NCBI GenBank assembly: GCA_023398615.1
Contig: JAEWSD010000175.1
Span: 1 to 14,322 of the forward strand
From: Bacillota bacterium
Lineage (GTDB): Bacteria; Bacillota; Clostridia; Lachnospirales; Lachnospiraceae
Length of the DNA stretch: 14,322 nucleotides
Reading direction: 5' to 3'
Position numbers and translations under genes: made by a program. Below, piece by piece: positions 7,091 to 14,289 of the stretch. Each line of letters starts with the position of its first letter. Position 1 is the stretch's first letter. The notes below the pieces were generated by a model. The model searched no databases. It worked only from the letters and a program-made list of their open reading frames with translations, and had not been told where the DNA came from.

Positions 7091-7519
7091 TTGTCTGGTT
7101 ATAATGCTCAGCTTCAATCATGTTTAAGATGCGGTAAAATGTTTCTCTATGCCGGTACGGGAAAGTGCATTTGTCCGAAGTGTACCGCGGAAGACGAAGA
7201 ACAGTTTAATTGTGTTAAGGATTATATTTATAACCATCCGTCTGCCTCTATAAAGGAAGTTGCGGAACACACAGATGTAAGAGTAGCAAGAATCAAATCT
7301 TATTTAAAGGAAGGAAGACTGATTATTTCCGACGATTCACCGATATTTCTGAACTGTGAGATATGCGGCACTCAATTGAAATACGGCAGAGTCTGCCGCA
7401 GTTGTGCCGAAACACTCAGCAATGAAATGAAGAGTGCAATGGAGATCAGCGAATATTCGATAGGTGAGCAGCCTGCTGATTTTCGTGGTGCCAGGATGAG
7501 ATATTTCACTTCTCATTGA
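7091..7519 (+). CDS. YvyF-like (TIGR03826-type) double zinc-ribbon protein
   Basis: The protein has 142 residues and starts at TTG 7091 behind AAGGGTG. No in-frame ATG exists before residue 17, which would cut into the first metal site. Two Cys-pair sites are visible: CLRC (11/14) with CPKC (28/31), and CEIC (89/92) with CRSC (102/105). Between them, residues 40-80 form a small helical unit (IKEVAEHTDVRVARIKSYLKEGRL) that resembles a helix-turn-helix. This Cys-helix-Cys layout and length match B. subtilis YvyF, found beside flgM and flgK and linked to flagellar regulation. No flagellar gene is present here, so the role may differ. It may bind Zn and a protein or nucleic acid partner. It sits between the adenosyltransferase and a microprotein gene, each with separate promoter-like signals. 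The family is likely; the function is not established. Confidence 0.7.
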   Translation: MSGYNAQLQSCLRCGKMFLYAGTGKCICPKCTAEDEEQFNCVKDYIYNHPSASIKEVAEHTDVRVARIKSYLKEGRLIISDDSPIFLNCEICGTQLKYGRVCRSCAETLSNEMKSAMEISEYSIGEQPADFRGARMRYFTSH

Positions 7520-7524
7520 CACTT

Positions 7525-7553
7525 TTAAAGTTAACATAAATTTTACATATAAT
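7525..7553 (+). promoter_or_regulatory. Possible promoter of the 43-aa microprotein gene
   Basis: TTAAAG (7525-7530) and a perfect TATAAT (7548-7553) are 17 bases apart. A perfect TTGACA (7516-7521) overlaps the upstream stop codon but is 26 bases from the TATAAT, too far for one promoter. The region is very AT-rich, so the assignment is tentative. The leader that follows (about 90 bases) contains a short perfect hairpin, GTATC-CGT-GATAC (7581-7593), and an adjacent 10-base palindrome CATCTAGATG (7594-7603). Confidence 0.35.
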
Positions 7554-7643
7554 TAACACAACTTGTATTGTTGGCAGACAGTATCCGTGATACCATCTAG
7601 ATGTAAGATAATTATTTAATCCTATCGTAAAGGGGTAATGATT

Positions 7644-7775
7644 ATGGATATCTTCTATGTGGTATTTCTGTTGATATTGGCGGCATACGTTTACTGCTGT
7701 TTCTTAATACATGAAAAACGGACAGGAAACAGGTATATTGATTCCTTCCGCTGGTATGTAAAATTATTAAAATAA
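7644..7775 (+). CDS. 43-aa single-pass membrane microprotein
   Basis: ATG 7644 is preferred over the in-frame ATG 7638 because AAAGGGG (7629-7635) then has an 8-base spacer rather than 2. The product is MDIFYVVFLL followed by ILAAYVYCCFLI. It is a hydrophobic helix from about residue 3 to 22, then a basic tail with His, Lys, Arg and Trp (HEKRTGNRY, SFRWYVKLLK). The positive-inside rule puts the N-terminus outside and the C-terminus in the cytosol. The frame ends with TAA 7773-7775, immediately before the large hairpin terminator. The good ribosome binding site, amphipathic basic tail and own terminator argue for a real gene. No homologue is recognised; it might be a regulator of a membrane complex or a type I toxin-like peptide, but no antisense RNA was identified. 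Confidence 0.6.
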   Translation: MDIFYVVFLLILAAYVYCCFLIHEKRTGNRYIDSFRWYVKLLK

Positions 7776-7831
7776 GAGACTGCTGCAAAACTCATAATTA
7801 GTATGTAATTGTGAGTTTTTGCAACAGTCTC
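7776..7831. terminator. 56-base imperfect palindrome with an internal two-way terminator
   Basis: The inner stem CTCATAATTA (7791-7800) pairs with TAATTGTGAG (7806-7815), with one U-G wobble and a 5-base loop, followed by T5 (7816-7820). On the minus strand the same stem is followed by TTTTG. Outer arms GAGACTGCTGC (7776-7786) and GCAACAGTCTC (7821-7831) pair with one mismatch and extend the structure. It lies between the microprotein stop (7775) and the convergent xdhC stop (7852), so it can end both transcripts. Arms this long are more than a terminator needs and look like inverted terminal repeats of a small element, though no target duplication is evident. Confidence 0.75.
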
Positions 7832-7851
7832 ATTAACACAAATTCATATTG

Positions 7852-8343
7852 TTACTGTAATTTGCCTAATCTTCGAAGCATAGTTTTTTCTACCGCATTC
7901 AGAATATTCTCGTAACCGGTGCAGCGGCATAAATTGCCGGATAACTGTTTGCGCAATTCTTCTCTTGTGAATTCCTTTCCGCTCTCCAGAATCTGTACTG
8001 CCGTCATGATAAATCCGGGGGTACAGAAACCGCACTGTACGGCGGTTTCATCGATGAATGCCTGCTGTATATCCGAAAGCTCACCGTTCGGCCCCATCAA
8101 ACTTTCCAGTGTCCTTATATTCCTGCCGTCGGCCCAAATTGCAAGATAGATGCAGGAATTGAAGCATTCCCCGTCTATTATGACGTTACAGGCTCCGCAT
8201 TCCCCGACCTCGCAGCCCTTTTTGACGGAGGTAAGGCGGTAATCCTCACGCAGCATGTCGGTGAGAGAAGCGCGGACATCGACCATTGTTTCCGTATATT
8301 TCCCGTTAATGGTGCATTTCACTAATTTAAACTGTATTGGCAT
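7852..8343 (-). CDS. xdhC: Xanthine dehydrogenase iron-sulfur subunit XdhC
   Basis: The protein has 163 aa, the size of E. coli XdhC (159). It carries two [2Fe-2S] clusters that pass electrons from the molybdenum centre to FAD. The N-terminal plant-type cluster is ligated by Cys44, 49 and 52 in CEVGECGAC plus Cys64. The C-terminal alpha-helical cluster uses Cys104 and 107 in QCGFCTPG plus Cys139 and 141 in LCRCTGY. All eight ligands are present. Its ATG shares one base with the xdhB stop (TAATG), and AGGAGG lies inside the end of xdhB, so translation is coupled. It is the last gene of the operon and faces a terminator. The name is by operon order and similarity to E. coli; Moco hydroxylases of this type include purine and other heterocycle hydroxylases. 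Confidence 0.93.
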   Translation of the reverse strand: MPIQFKLVKCTINGKYTETMVDVRASLTDMLREDYRLTSVKKGCEVGECGACNVIIDGECFNSCIYLAIWADGRNIRTLESLMGPNGELSDIQQAFIDETAVQCGFCTPGFIMTAVQILESGKEFTREELRKQLSGNLCRCTGYENILNAVEKTMLRRLGKLQ

Positions 8344-9224
8344 TATACGACACCTCCTGAAAGCTTAATTGCTTCTGTTAAGCAGCGGGCCGCCAGCTCA
8401 ACGGCTATGTGGCGGCGGAATGCTTTCGATGCGCGCCAGCTGTCCCTGGGGTTAATGTCTTCAAGCACCGCATTGCTGAAATCCTTAATAAGCTGTGAGG
8501 ATACCTGCTGCCCTTTGGCCGTGGCTTCGGCCTGCGGGGCACGCATGGGAACCGGCCCGGCAACGCCGTATGCGATACGTATGTCGTCAATTGTTTTTTT
8601 ATCCCCGGAGAGCTTTACGTTTACCGAGCAGCCGGTTGTTGCGATATCCATCGCGTTTCTCATGGCATATTTGATATAATGACCACAATAACCTTTATAG
8701 CTTTCCTTAGGGATAAGGATAGCTGTCTGGATCTCACCTTCCCGGATATCGACGGTACCTGCCTTAATATAGAAATCATGGATGGGAAGCCGCCGGATAC
8801 CGTCTGTCCCTGTCAGTTCAATAACGGCATCCCATGCATGGAGTGTGGAGGCGGAATCGGCCGAGGTAACACCGTTACAGGTATTTCCGCCGATGGTGCC
8901 GATATTCCTGATCTGGGGTCCGCCGACCATATCGACTGCTTCTCCCAGGACATTAATATATTTTTGGATAACCGGGTCTTTTGTAATATGGGAAAAGCTT
9001 GTAAGGGAACCGATGCGTATCGCACCGTTTTCATCAATCCGGATACCGCGCATTTCATCAATCATATAGATACTTATTAGTTCCTTGCCGGCACGTTTCC
9101 CTTCGCGTATCTGAACCAGAACATCACTTCCTCCCGCGACGATTTGTGCTTCCGGATGTGCCAGGCGGAGTTCTACCGCTTCCTTTACGCTGTTTGCTTC
9201 ATATAAAGCCTTAATATCATACAT
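8343..9224 (-). CDS. xdhB: Xanthine dehydrogenase FAD-binding subunit XdhB
   Basis: The frame runs upstream to 9281 into xdhA, but the ribosome binding site AAAGGAGG followed by a 7-base spacer fixes the start at ATG 9224, 16 bases after the xdhA stop. The 293-aa product matches E. coli XdhB (292) in length and course. FAD-binding motifs are VAGGSDVLVQ (about 29-38), QIRN (104-107), TIGGNTCNGVTSADS (110-124) and a later MRNAMDIATTGC stretch. It accepts electrons from XdhC and passes them to NAD+ or another acceptor. The C-terminal PRDSWRASKAFR segment is also conserved in E. coli. No extra Cys loop for a [4Fe-4S] cluster, as in 4-hydroxybenzoyl-CoA reductases, was seen. The last bases of the gene contain the xdhC ribosome binding site. 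Confidence 0.93.
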   Translation of the reverse strand: MYDIKALYEANSVKEAVELRLAHPEAQIVAGGSDVLVQIREGKRAGKELISIYMIDEMRGIRIDENGAIRIGSLTSFSHITKDPVIQKYINVLGEAVDMVGGPQIRNIGTIGGNTCNGVTSADSASTLHAWDAVIELTGTDGIRRLPIHDFYIKAGTVDIREGEIQTAILIPKESYKGYCGHYIKYAMRNAMDIATTGCSVNVKLSGDKKTIDDIRIAYGVAGPVPMRAPQAEATAKGQQVSSQLIKDFSNAVLEDINPRDSWRASKAFRRHIAVELAARCLTEAIKLSGGVV

Positions 9225-9240
9225 ATGCACTCCTCCTTTC

Positions 9241-11523
9241 TTAAATAAGCCCTTCCTCTTTGAAACGTTCGAAAAGAACATGGGGTGTCATGGGGATTTG
9301 ATACATGGACACACCGGTTGCATTCAATATTGCATTCCGGATAGCCGGAGCAACGGGACATGCGGGCGGTTCACCTAACGCCTTTGTGCCGAATGCACTG
9401 GTCGGTTCGTAATTTTCAACGAATTGGGCTTCCAGATGAGGATGATCCATAAATGTGGAAAGTTTATAGTCCAGCAGGTTATCATTTAAGGTTTTACCTG
9501 TTTTTTCATCAAAGAGCAATTGCTCGGATAAAGCATAGCCTATACCCATGCTCATTCCGCCGTGAACCTGGGCCTTTGCAAGTGCGGGATTGATCAGTTT
9601 GCCGCAATCATGTACATTAATGATGTCAAGAAGCTTAACCTTGCATAAAGGAATATCCACTTCAACCTCGGCGAAACAGCAGCCGAAGGAATAGGCATTC
9701 GATTTTAACTGGTAGGTGCTTTCCGAGGTCAGGTGCTCACTGTGGGTTAAGCTGTACAGCGCTTCCGTGGCCAGTTCTCCGAGCGTCATCAGGACACGGT
9801 CGTCGGTCGTGCGTATAATGTTGCCTTCCCGTATATCCAGGTTAAAGGATGGCATACGTGTCAATTCGTAGGCGTATTTCAAGATGCGTTCTTTTAAGAG
9901 CAGAGCGGTCTGCTTAATGGCAAAGCCTGCCGCATAGGTTTGCCTTGAGGCATATGCTCCTGTTCCGAACGGGGTAATGTCCGTGTCCTGGCAGGACATA
10001 ACATGTACCGATTCGTAGGGTATTCCTAACGAATCTGCGGCCATCTGGGCAAATGCGGTATCCGCACCCTGGCCGATTTCGGTTTCGCCAAGCTGCACCT
10101 GAATGGAACCGTCCTGGTTTAACACCATACGGCAGGAGGAGCATTCCAGGCTGATCGGCCACACTGCGGTATTATACCAGAAAACCGCACAGCCGACCCC
10201 TTTGCGTACGGGGCCTGTCTGATTCCTGTATTCTTCCAGCTTGCGGTCGTAATCGATGTATTTCTTTCCCTTTTCAATACATTGGTTAAAGCTGTCATAA
10301 TAGTTCTCGTTCTTTGAAAAATTATCTACATATCCGACGGGCATTAAAGTGTTACGGCGGAATTCCAGAGGTGTCATGCCCAAGGCCAGAGCGATGTCAT
10401 CAATCTGACTTTCTACCGGGAACATTGCCTGCGGGATTCCGTACCCTCTCATTGCCCCGGCCACCGGCCTGTTGGTGAATACGGTGTATGCATCGCATTC
10501 TACGTTCTCGCAGGGATATAGCTGCGGGAATGCACCCATTCCTTTTGCGGCAATTCCGTGCCCGTGTGAAGCGTATGCGCCCTGGTTAGAGAAACATTCC
10601 AGTTTTCTTGCCGCAAAGGTCCCATCAGGACGTACCCAGCTGATAACATGGCTTCGGATGGCATGCCGGACACGGTTGCTTACGAAGGTCTCTTCTCTGG
10701 AAACATCAAGCTTAACGAGACGGCCCCCTACCTGTGTGGAGAGATAGGCACACAAAGGTTCATACAGAGCGTCCTGTTTATTGCCGAAGCCGCCGCCGAT
10801 ATAAGGTTTTATCAGGCGGACCTTGCCCCAGGGCATTCCCAAAGCCTGCCCTACGATACGCCTGACGATATGCGGAATCTGAGTGGAGGATACCACGGTG
10901 ATCCTGCCGCCTTCCATACTGGCATAACAGACATGGTTCTCGATATGGCAGTGCTGAACGGTAGGAGTTTCATACCAGTTATCGAATTTGAGGAGTCCGG
11001 GTTCCTTAATAGCCTCCTCATAATTTCCGTTCCTTATACTTGAATGTCCAAGGATATTATTCGGATATTGTTCATGCAGCTGAGGTGCATCCTCATTCAT
11101 GGCTTCCTGTACATCCAGGACAAACGGCAGTTCCTCGTACTCCACCTTGATGGCGCGCATAGCCTGGCCGGCCGCAACCTCGTCTTCCGCAACGACAACC
11201 GCGACATCATCACCATAGAAACGTACCCGGTCTGTCAGAAGCAGACGGTCTGAAACATCCTGATGTCCGGGGTCGGTTGACCAGGGATGTCCTGCCGTCG
11301 GAAAGTAATTCTTCGGTACGTCAAAGCAGGTAACTATCTTTATGACACCCGGTATTTTTTCAGCTTCTGAGATATCAATAGATTTAACAATACCGTTTGC
11401 TATTGTAGAATGAAGAATTCTTGTGACTAATGCGTTCTTTTCACAAAGGTCTGCAGTATATCTGGTTCTGCCTGCCGCTTTGTCAAATGCATCGACACGG
11501 GTAACACTTTTTCCTATAGTCAT
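9241..11523 (-). CDS. xdhA: Xanthine dehydrogenase molybdopterin-binding subunit XdhA
   Basis: ATG 11523 follows AGGAGG with a 9-base spacer. An ATG at 11544 has no such site, so the protein is 760 aa (E. coli XdhA 752). It belongs to the molybdenum-hydroxylase large subunits that hydroxylate purines at the Mo=S centre. Visible marks are STQIPHIVRRIVGQAL, the substrate-pocket motif GGGFGNKQD (Gln250 where bovine XDH has a Glu; E. coli XdhA appears to have the same GNKQD form), GAMRGYG (Arg359, equivalent to bovine Arg880), the Moco motif EIGQGADT (484-486), NVHDCGKLINP, and KALGEPP with the catalytic base Glu718. The resemblance to E. coli XdhA runs end to end. First gene of xdhABC, divergent from an AraC-family gene. 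No XdhC-type Moco sulfurylation chaperone is in the window. Purine hydroxylase is likely; xanthine versus hypoxanthine is not decided. Confidence 0.93.
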   Translation of the reverse strand: MTIGKSVTRVDAFDKAAGRTRYTADLCEKNALVTRILHSTIANGIVKSIDISEAEKIPGVIKIVTCFDVPKNYFPTAGHPWSTDPGHQDVSDRLLLTDRVRFYGDDVAVVVAEDEVAAGQAMRAIKVEYEELPFVLDVQEAMNEDAPQLHEQYPNNILGHSSIRNGNYEEAIKEPGLLKFDNWYETPTVQHCHIENHVCYASMEGGRITVVSSTQIPHIVRRIVGQALGMPWGKVRLIKPYIGGGFGNKQDALYEPLCAYLSTQVGGRLVKLDVSREETFVSNRVRHAIRSHVISWVRPDGTFAARKLECFSNQGAYASHGHGIAAKGMGAFPQLYPCENVECDAYTVFTNRPVAGAMRGYGIPQAMFPVESQIDDIALALGMTPLEFRRNTLMPVGYVDNFSKNENYYDSFNQCIEKGKKYIDYDRKLEEYRNQTGPVRKGVGCAVFWYNTAVWPISLECSSCRMVLNQDGSIQVQLGETEIGQGADTAFAQMAADSLGIPYESVHVMSCQDTDITPFGTGAYASRQTYAAGFAIKQTALLLKERILKYAYELTRMPSFNLDIREGNIIRTTDDRVLMTLGELATEALYSLTHSEHLTSESTYQLKSNAYSFGCCFAEVEVDIPLCKVKLLDIINVHDCGKLINPALAKAQVHGGMSMGIGYALSEQLLFDEKTGKTLNDNLLDYKLSTFMDHPHLEAQFVENYEPTSAFGTKALGEPPACPVAPAIRNAILNATGVSMYQIPMTPHVLFERFKEEGLI

Positions 11524-11568
11524 GATACTTTCCTCCTTATGCAATTTCTTTATCCTATATTATCTGTA

Positions 11569-11577
11569 ATTATACCA
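11569..11577 (-). promoter_or_regulatory. Extended -10 promoter of xdhABC
   Basis: On the minus strand this reads TGGTATAAT, a perfect extended -10 (TGnTATAAT), 46 bases before the xdhA ATG. The -35 region at 17-base spacing (TTCTTT) is very poor. It is overlapped by the GGGTT direct repeat described separately. This combination suggests positive control. Confidence 0.55.
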
Positions 11578-11590
11578 CAGGAGCTATCAA

Positions 11591-11610
11591 TAAAGAACCC
11601 CTATTAACCC
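11591..11610 (-). repeat. GGGTT direct repeat, one helical turn apart, over the xdh -35 region
   Basis: Read on the minus strand, two consecutive 10-mers both start with GGGTT: GGGTTAATAG (11610-11601) and GGGTTCTTTA (11600-11591). Spacing is exactly 10 bases. The downstream copy covers the -35 position of the xdhA promoter. This fits direct-repeat activators such as AraC-family or MalT-family proteins. The divergent AraC-family gene is the nearest candidate. Only two short copies are present, so chance is not excluded. Confidence 0.4.
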
Positions 11611-11630
11611 TTAATCTAAAAAATATTTTT

Positions 11631-11666
11631 GATACCTGGATAATTTTGTACGAATTCGATACCGGG
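11631..11666 (+). repeat. GATACC(T/G)GG 9-base direct pair in the xdh-araC intergenic region
   Basis: GATACCTGG at 11631-11639 and GATACCGGG at 11658-11666 match at 8 of 9 positions, 27 bases apart, in the middle of the 272-base divergent gap. They lie 62-97 bases upstream of the predicted araC-type start and about 70-105 bases upstream of the xdh start. They could be regulator half-sites. The evidence is positional only. Confidence 0.3.
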
Positions 11667-11692
11667 GCCTTCAACCGCTATATCGGTGTGTA

Positions 11693-11721
11693 TTGAATTA
11701 AAACCTGTTATTTGATAAAAT
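11693..11721 (+). promoter_or_regulatory. SigA-type promoter of the AraC-family regulator gene
   Basis: TTGAAT (11693-11698) and TAAAAT (11716-11721) are 17 bases apart. TG at 11713-11714 makes the -10 extended (TGATAAAAT). The -10 matches 5 of 6 and the -35 4 of 6 consensus positions. The predicted transcript has a leader of about 68 bases. Confidence 0.6.
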
Positions 11722-11795
11722 GAAATAAAAGAGAGTTATCCTGGAACATTGTAATCATTGCATATTATCCGGCTGCTTACATAAGGAGATATAGA

Positions 11796-12857
11796 ATGAG
11801 CCTTACAGATTATTGTAAAAACATAACCAAGTGTAATCCCAGTATGATATGGGGTGATGAAAAAATCGGCCATCGGATTATGTGTCCGGAATATTCTTTG
11901 GATCAAGCAGAAGTGAAGAGCTTTCCTGTATCGGACACGAATGGCATCTTTATAATTTGCTGGAATATAGACAAAGAGGGGAAATTGTATGCTGTAATCA
12001 GGCCTTCAGACGTATCTTCTGCCTACTCCAGCATATTTGTTTCAGGTGACAGGACGCAGTTACATACCCACGATTATATTGAACTTGCATATGTAGTTGA
12101 AGGAGTATTCCGCCAAAGAATCATGGGACAGGATATTAAGTTTTCAAAGGGTGAGCTCTGCCTGATCGATAAGAATTGTCTTCATCAGGATTACCTGTTC
12201 AGTGAAAGCAGTATTATTATTTTTATGGGACTAGCCAATGATATCTTTGATGAAGTGATGGTAGAGAAAATCGGGGAAGAACGCCTGCTTAATTTTTTTC
12301 ATACCGCATTAATGAAACAAAAGGATATTCAGCAGTATCTGCATTTCAAACCAAAGAATACGGAAGACAACCACATTGAAATTATGCTGGGTACTTTACT
12401 GTCCGAGCTGGAGAAGAATGACGAGGCTTCAAAATATATCTGTAAGGGTATGATTATTCGAATCCTGTATCTTATCTGTGCCGAGTATGAATTTCATCTT
12501 TCTAATGAACAACGCAAAAAGATGAACTGGATAATTTTCGAGGAGATTACTAAATTTATTAATGAAAGATATGCCAATATTACAATTAAGGATTTGGTTG
12601 AAAAGTTTCATTTTAATGAGGACTACTACAATAGAATATTGAAAGATAAAACGGGTATGACCTATTTGGAGTATGTACAAAACGTCAGGTTAAAACAGGC
12701 GGAAAAGCTGCTAATGACTACAAGCAGGAGCATTGAAGAGATATCGGATCTGATTGGATACCACAACAAAGGGTATTTTTATAAAATATTCGTTGATAAG
12801 TATGCTGTAACCCCTGCTAAGTATCGTATACAGAATTCGAACAGGCAAAAACATTAA
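11796..12857 (+). CDS. AraC-family transcription regulator with cupin-type sensor domain
   Basis: ATG 11796 follows AAGGAG (11783-11788) with a 7-base spacer; the product has 353 aa. The N-terminal half contains a cupin-like barrel: HTHDYIELAYVVEG (90-103), GELCLIDKNCLH (119-130), then a helical stretch. This is the usual AraC/XylS sensor layout for sugars or other small ligands. The C-terminal 100 residues are the AraC double helix-turn-helix: first unit around 262-283 (ITIKDLVEKFHFNEDYYNRI), linker LEYVQNVRLKQAEKLL, second unit around 310-332 (SIEEISDLIGYHNKGYFYKIF), closing YAVTPAKYR. It lies divergently to xdhABC and 74 bases upstream of the AraM-type gene, with no terminator in between, so control of either or both is plausible. 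The family is certain; the ligand is unknown. Confidence 0.92.
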   Translation: MSLTDYCKNITKCNPSMIWGDEKIGHRIMCPEYSLDQAEVKSFPVSDTNGIFIICWNIDKEGKLYAVIRPSDVSSAYSSIFVSGDRTQLHTHDYIELAYVVEGVFRQRIMGQDIKFSKGELCLIDKNCLHQDYLFSESSIIIFMGLANDIFDEVMVEKIGEERLLNFFHTALMKQKDIQQYLHFKPKNTEDNHIEIMLGTLLSELEKNDEASKYICKGMIIRILYLICAEYEFHLSNEQRKKMNWIIFEEITKFINERYANITIKDLVEKFHFNEDYYNRILKDKTGMTYLEYVQNVRLKQAEKLLMTTSRSIEEISDLIGYHNKGYFYKIFVDKYAVTPAKYRIQNSNRQKH

Positions 12858-12931
12858 ATTCATATAAAGGAAGGCAGGGGTATAACTTTATTAACGATAA
12901 CTAAAAATGAGCCAGAAAGGATGATAGCTGC

Positions 12932-14263
12932 ATGTTGAAAACAGACCAATTACAGTTACAAGACTATTTAAATAAGAGCATAAAATGCTCTTGCGGAAGA
13001 ATACACACCACAGACTTAAAGGAGATTGATATATCTGCGGGGGCATTGCATAATATTCCCCGGCTAATCGGGAAATACGGGTATCATAATATATGCCTGA
13101 TAGCTGATACGAATACCTTTAAGGCGGCCGGAGAAAGGGTATATTTCCTGTTGGAGGAAGCCGGCATTAATACAACTAGAATCATCTATGAGGATAAAGA
13201 ACTGATTCCGGATGAAATTGCATTGGGTAAAGTCATGATGGTAATAGACAGGGAAACAGATTTAATAATTTCAGTTGGTTCAGGTACATTAAATGACATC
13301 GGAAAGTTTATCAGCTATAAATTAGCTATAGATTACTTCATTGTGGCAACGGCTCCATCCATGGATGGTTTTGCCTCTAATGTATCCGCTATGATCACAA
13401 ACCGTTTAAAGACAACTTACGAAACTCATGTGCCTAAAGCAATTATAGCAGATATCAATATTTTAAGAGAAGCACCAATGAATATGATTTCAGCCGGTAT
13501 TGGTGACATTCTTGGTAAATATGTCTGTCTGCTTGACTGGAAAATGGCCCATCTTATTCAAAATGAATACCATTGCGATTACCTAGATAGCATGATGAGA
13601 AGCGCAATAAGTGCCGTGATGGCAGGTGCTGAGGAAGCAGGGGACCGGGATTCTAGCGCCATACAATCTATTATGGAAGGTTTGGTTTTGTCCGGTATCG
13701 CTATGAGCTATGCCGGAAATTCAAGGCCGGCTTCAGGAAGTGAACACCATCTTTCACATTACTGGGAAATGATGTTTCTATTTCAAAACAGGACGCCGGT
13801 CCTCCACGGAACTAAGGTGGGAATTGGAACGATAGCTGCAATACAGCTTTATCAAATGTTAAGCTACGCTAAAATAGATTTTGACGAAGCAGTAAGAAAG
13901 GCAGAGCAATTCAATCAGGATGACTGGGAAGAACAGATTCGACTTGTCTATGGACCTGTAGCGGAGGATGTTATACGCCTCGAGAAAAACACCGGAAAAA
14001 ATTCTGCCGGGAAGGTGGTTCCGCGTATCAGGGCACTCGAGCAAAACTGGAAGAAGGTTCTTTCCTTCGTAGAACTTGAGTTACCTTCTGCCAAAACATT
14101 GAGTGAAATATTACAAAGCATGAATGCTCCTACGGCACCGGAACAGGTAGGAATTGATCATAAAATGTTTGCCGACAGTATTCGCTATGCGAAGGAAATC
14201 CGTAATCGATATGGTTTGTTACAGATACTATTTGATTTAGGAATAGAAGCCGTCAATTTATAA
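12932..14263 (+). CDS. sn-glycerol-1-phosphate dehydrogenase, AraM/EgsA family
   Basis: Members reduce dihydroxyacetone phosphate to sn-glycerol-1-phosphate with NAD(P)H, the mirror image of the usual bacterial G3P, and bind Zn or Ni. Start ATG 12932 follows AAAGGATGA. The 443 residues exceed B. subtilis AraM (about 394). Features in order: N-terminal CSCGRIH (19-25) typical of Firmicute AraM, the dinucleotide loop SVGSGTLND (114-122), the substrate loop TAPSMDGFASN (140-150), and three metal-ligand stretches: AGIGDILGK (Asp192), SGSEHHLSHYWEM (His272-His276) and VLHGTKVG (His292). The C-terminal half is alpha-helical. No araA, araB or araD lies in the window, so an arabinose link is not shown here. 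It is probably co-transcribed with the AraC-family gene upstream. The exact substrate should be held as likely rather than proven; the metal-dependent alcohol-dehydrogenase superfamily is certain. Confidence 0.85.
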   Translation: MLKTDQLQLQDYLNKSIKCSCGRIHTTDLKEIDISAGALHNIPRLIGKYGYHNICLIADTNTFKAAGERVYFLLEEAGINTTRIIYEDKELIPDEIALGKVMMVIDRETDLIISVGSGTLNDIGKFISYKLAIDYFIVATAPSMDGFASNVSAMITNRLKTTYETHVPKAIIADINILREAPMNMISAGIGDILGKYVCLLDWKMAHLIQNEYHCDYLDSMMRSAISAVMAGAEEAGDRDSSAIQSIMEGLVLSGIAMSYAGNSRPASGSEHHLSHYWEMMFLFQNRTPVLHGTKVGIGTIAAIQLYQMLSYAKIDFDEAVRKAEQFNQDDWEEQIRLVYGPVAEDVIRLEKNTGKNSAGKVVPRIRALEQNWKKVLSFVELELPSAKTLSEILQSMNAPTAPEQVGIDHKMFADSIRYAKEIRNRYGLLQILFDLGIEAVNL

Positions 14264-14289
14264 GAAATTTAATAAAAGTTAAGAGATAA

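Noticed and set aside
8407..11253. Several plus-strand open frames of 70-130 codons inside the xdh region
   Set aside because: They are shadows of the minus-strand xdhA and xdhB genes, lack ribosome binding sites and have low-complexity or unrecognisable products.
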